The notes beneath the pieces were generated by a model that saw only the letters and a list, made by a program, of their open reading frames with translations, searched no databases and was not told the DNA's origin. The position numbers and the translations under genes are program-made. DNA of 64,000 nucleotides. Origin: Colocasia esculenta (lineage: Eukaryota; Streptophyta; Magnoliopsida; Alismatales; Araceae). The stretch is from positions 70,903,184-70,967,183 of the forward strand of contig CM024764.1 in NCBI GenBank assembly GCA_014218235.1, given 5' to 3'. Shown here in pieces: positions 59,330-64,000 of this stretch; position 1 is the first letter of the stretch; every line of letters starts with the position of its first letter.

Positions 59330-61450
59330 TGATGATCAGTCCATCCCATATAATTTTATTTTTCATGATTAATAAAATCTTAACAAATATTTTTTAACAA
59401 TCTTTTGTGAAGTTCATCCACAGAAAATAATCCAAGTAAAATCTGTAAGTTATTCTCAAACACTGTTATTTAAAGTTCAGAGCATGTATTTCTTATAAGT
59501 GAAAGAACGATTCTACAGCCATATCGATTTCCTTATACTGTAATGATTTCATTAGTAAAAGAACGATTTTATCGCTATAACGATTTGTTAAGGGAAACAA
59601 CGATTTCGGTCTCACATCGATTTCATAAGTGACATAACGATTTCCGTCTCACAACGATTTCGAAAGTGAAACAACGATTTTGGCTTCGCAATGATTTCGT
59701 AAGTGAAACAACGATTTCGGCCTCACAACGATTTCATTAGTGATATAACGATTTCGGTCTCACAACAATTTCATAAGTGAAACAACGATTTCGGCTTCAC
59801 AACGATTTCGTAAGTGAAACAATGATTTCAGCTTCACAACGATTTCGTAAGTGAAACAATGATTTCGGCTTCACAACGATTTCATAAGTGAAACATCGAT
59901 TTCGATCTCACATCAATTTGTTTATATCTGAACAACATTTTGCTTGTACATTGATTTGCTTATATCTGTACAACGATTTGTTTATACAATGATTTGCTTA
60001 TCTGTACAATGATTTACTTGTACATCGATTTGCTTATATCTGTATAACGATTTGTGTTCACAACAATTCGCTTCTACATATACAACGATTTGCTTGTACA
60101 TCGATTTTCTTATATCTGTACAACGATTTGCTTGTACATCGATTTGTTTATATCTGTACAACGATTTGTGTTCACAACAATTTGCTTAAAACAACGATTT
60201 GCTTGAACAATGAATTGTTAACACAACGATTTCATAAGTAGAACATTGATCGCATCAACTTCATGAATACATCTATTATTCTCATGATATTCATATATAT
60301 TTTCAAATATCAAGGAGTTTGAACTCTTCCCGCGAATATCTTTGTATCCTGCATTTATTGTGACTGTACACATCATCTGCCTATCGCATATCTGAATGCT
60401 TTTTACACCCATGATACGATAGCAAATACTTTATCAGGTGATAGAATAGCATTTCCAGTTTGGTGTACATTCTTACTGCATGGTTTCTAACGTTGACTGA
60501 CAAGCATAGAGATAGTCTAGCTGTCTATGGTCTGGCATTTATTGTGTGCAGGTCTTTGCCAGTACCACATCCTACAACATTGGACAATTAGAAGCTGAAG
60601 GATATCTGGATGAATCTTCTCTTTGCATGCATGGCTCGTAAAGCATGTTTGACTGGAAGCTTACCTATTCCACACCATGGACCAGGCAGTCTAATGTGCA
60701 TCTAACATAGAGACAACAACCACTTCAACAGCTATATTTTTCAAGAGAAGATATATAGAAGACTGAAGACTCCATGAAGAACAACTTTTGGTGCGATAGT
60801 GCTTCACTGAGAATCATCTACAACTTGCAAGCATCAGAAAGAAGAGCTCTTGTTTTCACTCCATCTTTTCCTTAGCTCTTAGCTCTCAACCTTTCATTGT
60901 TTAGACATTTTTGAGAGCTTGTTGTTCTGAGCGATTTTTCTAGTTCAAATCTTTCTCACACAGACTTTGCCTCAGATCAAGCATTCTGTTGTAAGCTTGG
61001 TCTAGGGGCATTTCGCCTTTAAACACATTGTTTTTGTGTGTTCCTCTTCGGACTATGAAGAGAAGACCTGTTCAAAACAGGTGGTTGTTTTTCCCTTCAT
61101 TGAAGAAGGAAGACCTGTTGTATCAGGTGGTAAGTTGTACCTCTTCTGGGTTGGAAGAGAAGGCCAGCTATGGCTGGATGTGTAAGGGTCCTTAAGGGGG
61201 ACAGTACCCTTGGTTAGTGAAATCTCAAGTTGTTGCTTGGGGACTGGACGTAGGACTCCTTGGGATAGGAGATCCGAACCAGGATAAAATCCTTATGTGT
61301 TTGTGTGCTTGCTTGTTTGTCTTCATTGTCACTAACACTAACTATCGATCATAGTGTTTTTGTGTTTAGCATTTTTATTGATAGGTTTCAGTCTAAAAGA
61401 ATTTTTAGAATCCCATTCACCCCCCCTCTGGGCTTGCTAGCTGGGCAACA
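59330..61450 (+). repeat. SIRE-1 3' LTR (2121 bp)
   Basis: Matches 47977-50206 with scattered substitutions and indels. The octamer array is at about 59510-60240. It ends in a C-run and GCTGGGCAACA, followed by TATGT and the rest of solo LTR D. Confidence 0.94.
59505..60240 (+). repeat. AACGATTT octamer array in the SIRE-1 3' LTR
   Basis: Same two-part array as in the 5' LTR, with AATGATTT and ATCGATTT variants. It lacks the 91-bp duplication. Confidence 0.9.
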
Positions 61451-62456
61451 TATGTTGCTGTCTACTTCTTGGTTGGCGGCAATCGATGTTGCCGTCAACC
61501 CCACAGGTAGGTCCCGACAGGCTGAGCTCCCTTTTTTATGATATGAGGTGTTGACACACGGTGCCCGCCTATTGGCACGATGTTTCGGACGTTGAGAGCG
61601 TCTCTGTCTGTGCTTGTGCTGTGTTCTTCCGTGCTTGTGTTGTGTTTCCCGGACGCTAAGGTAAAGGCTCCGTCTGGATGACTGGCATTGAGTTGTTCTG
61701 CCGGTGAGCCTGGACGTCAAGTGCGACTCCGTCCAGTGAGTGCCCCTTGTGGTGGTTACGAGCCGGTTTCCGTGGGGCCCCTTCTCCACCGTTCGAGTCA
61801 GGCATAAAGGAAAATCGGTCGAGGACCAGATGCGAGGGAGAGCATCTGAGTGTGCACACGTGGCTAGGGTCAAAGGACTCTGTGGTGTCGAGGCGCCAAG
61901 CCATAGACCCTAGCTGGTCCTATCTTGTGTGTGTGTGTGTGTGCTTGTTGTGCTGTTGGACCTGCGAGGTTCCAGTCTCTCGGCGCACTCCTACAAGGAG
62001 TTGCGTACTACGCCACCGGTTTCTGTGTGTTGTGTAGTGTGTTTATTTATTGTTGCTTTACTTCTCGCACTGTTAGTAGTACTATTACCGGTGGGGGTTA
62101 GTGTCCCTATTGGGTCTCTTCTTGAGACTCACTCCCTTCCCTTTCAGGTGGTTCGTTGTCGGCTCCAGGTGTTGAGGAGCCTGGTCACTCTGGTGCTGGT
62201 CTCGCTTAGCTGCTATGAGTAGTACTTAGTTCTTGTACTCACTGTACTCTTTACTCATGTTGTTATCAGCTCTGAGTTGTACTAAATTGAAATATTATAT
62301 AGTGAAATGTTTAATTTTGTGGTGTGTACATTTTCTTTTATGTCCTCCTCAGACGTTCTCTTCTTACCCTTCCGGGCTTCGGCTCGTGGGTGGCGGGTCA
62401 AGATTCGGGTTACTGGTTGGTAACTGGTAATTCAGATCTTGGGTTGTTACATAGAG

Positions 62457-62513
62457 GGTGACGAGATGTCTCAAGCTTGGAATGGGGTCTATCTTATATG
62501 GTACTACCCTTAA
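62457..62513 (+). pseudogene. Tat-2 integrase, last 18 codons
   Basis: After removal of solo LTR D the reading goes from NAYKLVNVE straight to GDEMSQAWNGVYLIWYYP and TAA (62511-62513). The pattern G-x-x-x-x-x-x-W-N-G-x-x-L is the normal end of Tat-type integrases, which confirms both the insertion site and the lineage. Confidence 0.85.
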
Positions 62514-64000
62514 TAGGTGTGTAGGTTAGCATAGTGCACAAACCAATCAAGCTAGAAAGATCAATACCCTCAATTCATTCTTCACTCTTAATGATTTAAC
62601 CAAGGAAATTAACTTACACATACTCCCACACACTCTACTCATGGTATCAAAAAACACAGAATCTAAGAGAAGCCAAAGCCAAATCGAGAGTGCAAGGTGC
62701 TACCTGGTCTTTTCTCTTCAGTCCATGATGAGGGACTGAGACTTATAGGCTACACTGTTGAACCTATCCGCCATCTTAGTAGTTGAAAGTCATATCTAAA
62801 AGGGGTACTAAAGTAAAAGTACAAAGAAATAAATAGTCAAAAGAAAAGAAATAAGTAAAAGAAAGGGAAAAAAATGTAGGTTAATAGGGGCAAAGTCCCT
62901 ACAGGGAAAACCCTTGTCGTAAACATGCATAAAAATAAGAAGGAGTACCAATGAACTAAAGATAGAACCCCAATGGGAATTAGGGTAGGGGAAATGTGTC
63001 ATTCCAAGTCACTCAGACCCTCTCGTGGGATTCCTAAACAAACTTCTTCCTTTCCACCTTAGCGGTACACCCCAGGCTCAAAGAAAGGTGAGGTAGACTA
63101 GAGAGGACGTTGCTAGATGAGACCTTAGGTGTGAGTATAGACTAAGCACTTTAACCCTCTAGTTAAGACATCTAAGAGTGACTAATAAATTTGTGATGTT
63201 GAATAAGTAGGCTATTGGTTTGTATACCCTGTTGACCTCGGCAAGAGTAGATACCTTTCAATCTGTGCGTCTTGTACTTTGGAAGGGGTTATACTAGGTT
63301 ATGGCAACCAAAACCCCAAAAAATCATATTAATAACCCCAAAAAACCATAAAACCAACAACACAAAAACAAATCATAAAACTATAAACAAAAAATAAAAA
63401 AATCATAAACTAAAAAAACAAAAAATGATAAAACTAAAAAAAAAGGCATATAACATCATGTCTTATGTGAGCATCTCATGATTGCACGTTTTAAATTCCT
63501 GTTTTGCATATGCGTGCTTGCATGCTATCATCTCATCATTTTTATTCTACCTTGGTTGAATAAAGGCTTGGCCCTTTGACCCATTATTAACAAAGTCACT
63601 CACTTAATTGAGCAAGGGGCCAAGTCAGAACAAATGAACTAATTTGTTTGTTGAGTGTGATATGTAGGCACAAGCAGAGGAAGAAAATAGACAGGTAAAT
63701 ATAATATATCATATAAACCCTCTGTCACCCTCCTCGGGCCTCTAGATCTCCCGCTCCATCAACCCTCTGGCTACTCTCTACCTCACCCCTATCTACAACC
63801 CTAAGGGCAGAAGGTCCCATCAACCCTTAGGAGGGAATAGGCTAGGCGCCTTAAGTCCTCGCCCTAGCCTCCACAATGTGCTGGTGCTCAGAGGAGGTGA
63901 CGAGATAGCTCACCGAATAGGTGTTGGGTCGTCCTACATGGTAGGCCCACTCATGCCCATGACGGTAACACTCCTCAGCATCGTGGAGTCGCCGCTCAAT
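62514..64000 (+). other. Probable Tat-2 3' untranslated region / LTR, no genes
   Basis: No coding domain. It contains an A-rich, AAAAATCATAAAAC-like low-complexity stretch at about 63310-63450 and GC-normal flanks. As it directly follows the Tat-2 integrase it probably is the long 3' spacer and possibly part of the 3' LTR. I could not find a polypurine tract or LTR end with confidence. Confidence 0.5.

Larger units (their letters stand above)
47977..61450 (+). mobile_element. SIRE-1: full-length Ty1/copia SIRE/Maximus-type element, plus strand
   Basis: 13,474 bp. LTRs are 47977-50206 and 59330-61450 (TGATGATCAG...GCTGGGCAACA). PBS at 50209-50220, PPT at 59318-59329. Gag, protease, integrase, RT, RNase H and a long 3' ORF are all present, with many stops. 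The flanks are GATGT and TATGT, a 5-bp duplication with one mismatch. It lies inside solo LTR D. The protein parts are close to SIRE-2 block by block. Confidence 0.95.
47043..62451 (+). mobile_element. Solo LTR D (gypsy-type), split by SIRE-1
   Basis: It starts TGTAAGACCTTGG and ends GGGTTGTTACA; TAGAG (47038-47042 and 62452-62456) flanks it, and removal rejoins the last codons of the Tat-2 integrase. Without SIRE-1 the LTR is about 1.93 kb. It shares order and stretches with solo LTR A1: TGTAAGACC start, C/T-rich tract then TTGGCGGA near 47395, and near the end CCCTTCCGGG and GTGGGTGGCGG. Instead of TCGCGA palindromes it has GACGTCAAC-type ones. A (GT)n run is at about 61928-61943. The frames at 61305-62430 are in LTR sequence and match no known protein. 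Confidence 0.88.

Noticed and set aside
61305..62430. Several small plus and minus frames near the end of solo LTR D
   Set aside because: They lie in SIRE-1 R/U5 and LTR D sequence, overlap on both strands, and have no recognised domain.

Overview
The window looks like the repeat-filled intergenic DNA of a flowering plant with a large genome. I found no host protein gene, tRNA or rRNA gene. Almost everything can be assigned to LTR retrotransposons: Ty3/gypsy of the Tat and Tekay chromovirus types, and Ty1/copia including two SIRE/Maximus-type elements. One non-autonomous hAT element is also present. Plant origin is supported by the primer binding sites matching initiator-Met tRNA, the dual RNase H of the Tat pol, the SIRE pol with a long extra 3' ORF, and a hAT element rich in CGAG motifs with 8-bp target duplications. 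I cannot name the species.

Layout. The base layer is two old, decayed Tat-type gypsy fragments in the same orientation. Tat-1 occupies 1081-2134, 8841-9036, 14336-14939 and 38862-39122. Tat-2 occupies 39657-40785, 45857-47042 and 62457-62513, with its tail to 64000. Younger elements split them. (a) 2135-8840 is a solo LTR (TSD TTAAG) holding a second LTR-like element at 2240-6609 (TSD GTTCG). (b) 9037-14335 is the 3' half of a copia element; its LTR holds a solo LTR at 10171-11592 (TSD ATATG) and a hAT element at 12270-13241 (TSD GTTGGATG). (c) 14940-38861 is a minus-strand SIRE-type element, SIRE-2 (TSD CGATT), itself split inside its gag by a minus-strand Tekay chromovirus, Gypsy-A, at 25219-35798 (TSD CTTCT). 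(d) 40786-45856 is a plus-strand chromovirus with 430-bp LTRs, Gypsy-C (TSD CAAGA). (e) 47043-62451 is a solo LTR (TSD TAGAG) split by a full plus-strand SIRE-type element, SIRE-1, at 47977-61450 (TSD GATGT/TATGT).

How the parts work together. Each full element has the usual order LTR, PBS, gag, protease, integrase/RT/RNase H (copia) or RT/RNase H/integrase/chromodomain (gypsy), polypurine tract, LTR. None is coding-competent, because all carry stops and frameshifts, many of the CAG/CGA/TGG-to-stop kind expected from cytosine methylation.

Most interesting signals. (1) The U3 regions of the two SIRE LTR families carry dense arrays of the same octamer, AACGATTT, in otherwise different repeat units. 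(2) Two related solo LTRs carry arrays of different short palindromes (TCGCGA versus GACGTC-type) at matching positions. (3) Both SIRE elements keep a roughly 1,200-codon 3' ORF with conserved ends and a variable Pro/Ser/Glu-rich middle, starting about 405 nt after the pol stop. (4) One LTR of Gypsy-A lost 458 bp and gained a templated filler at the break.
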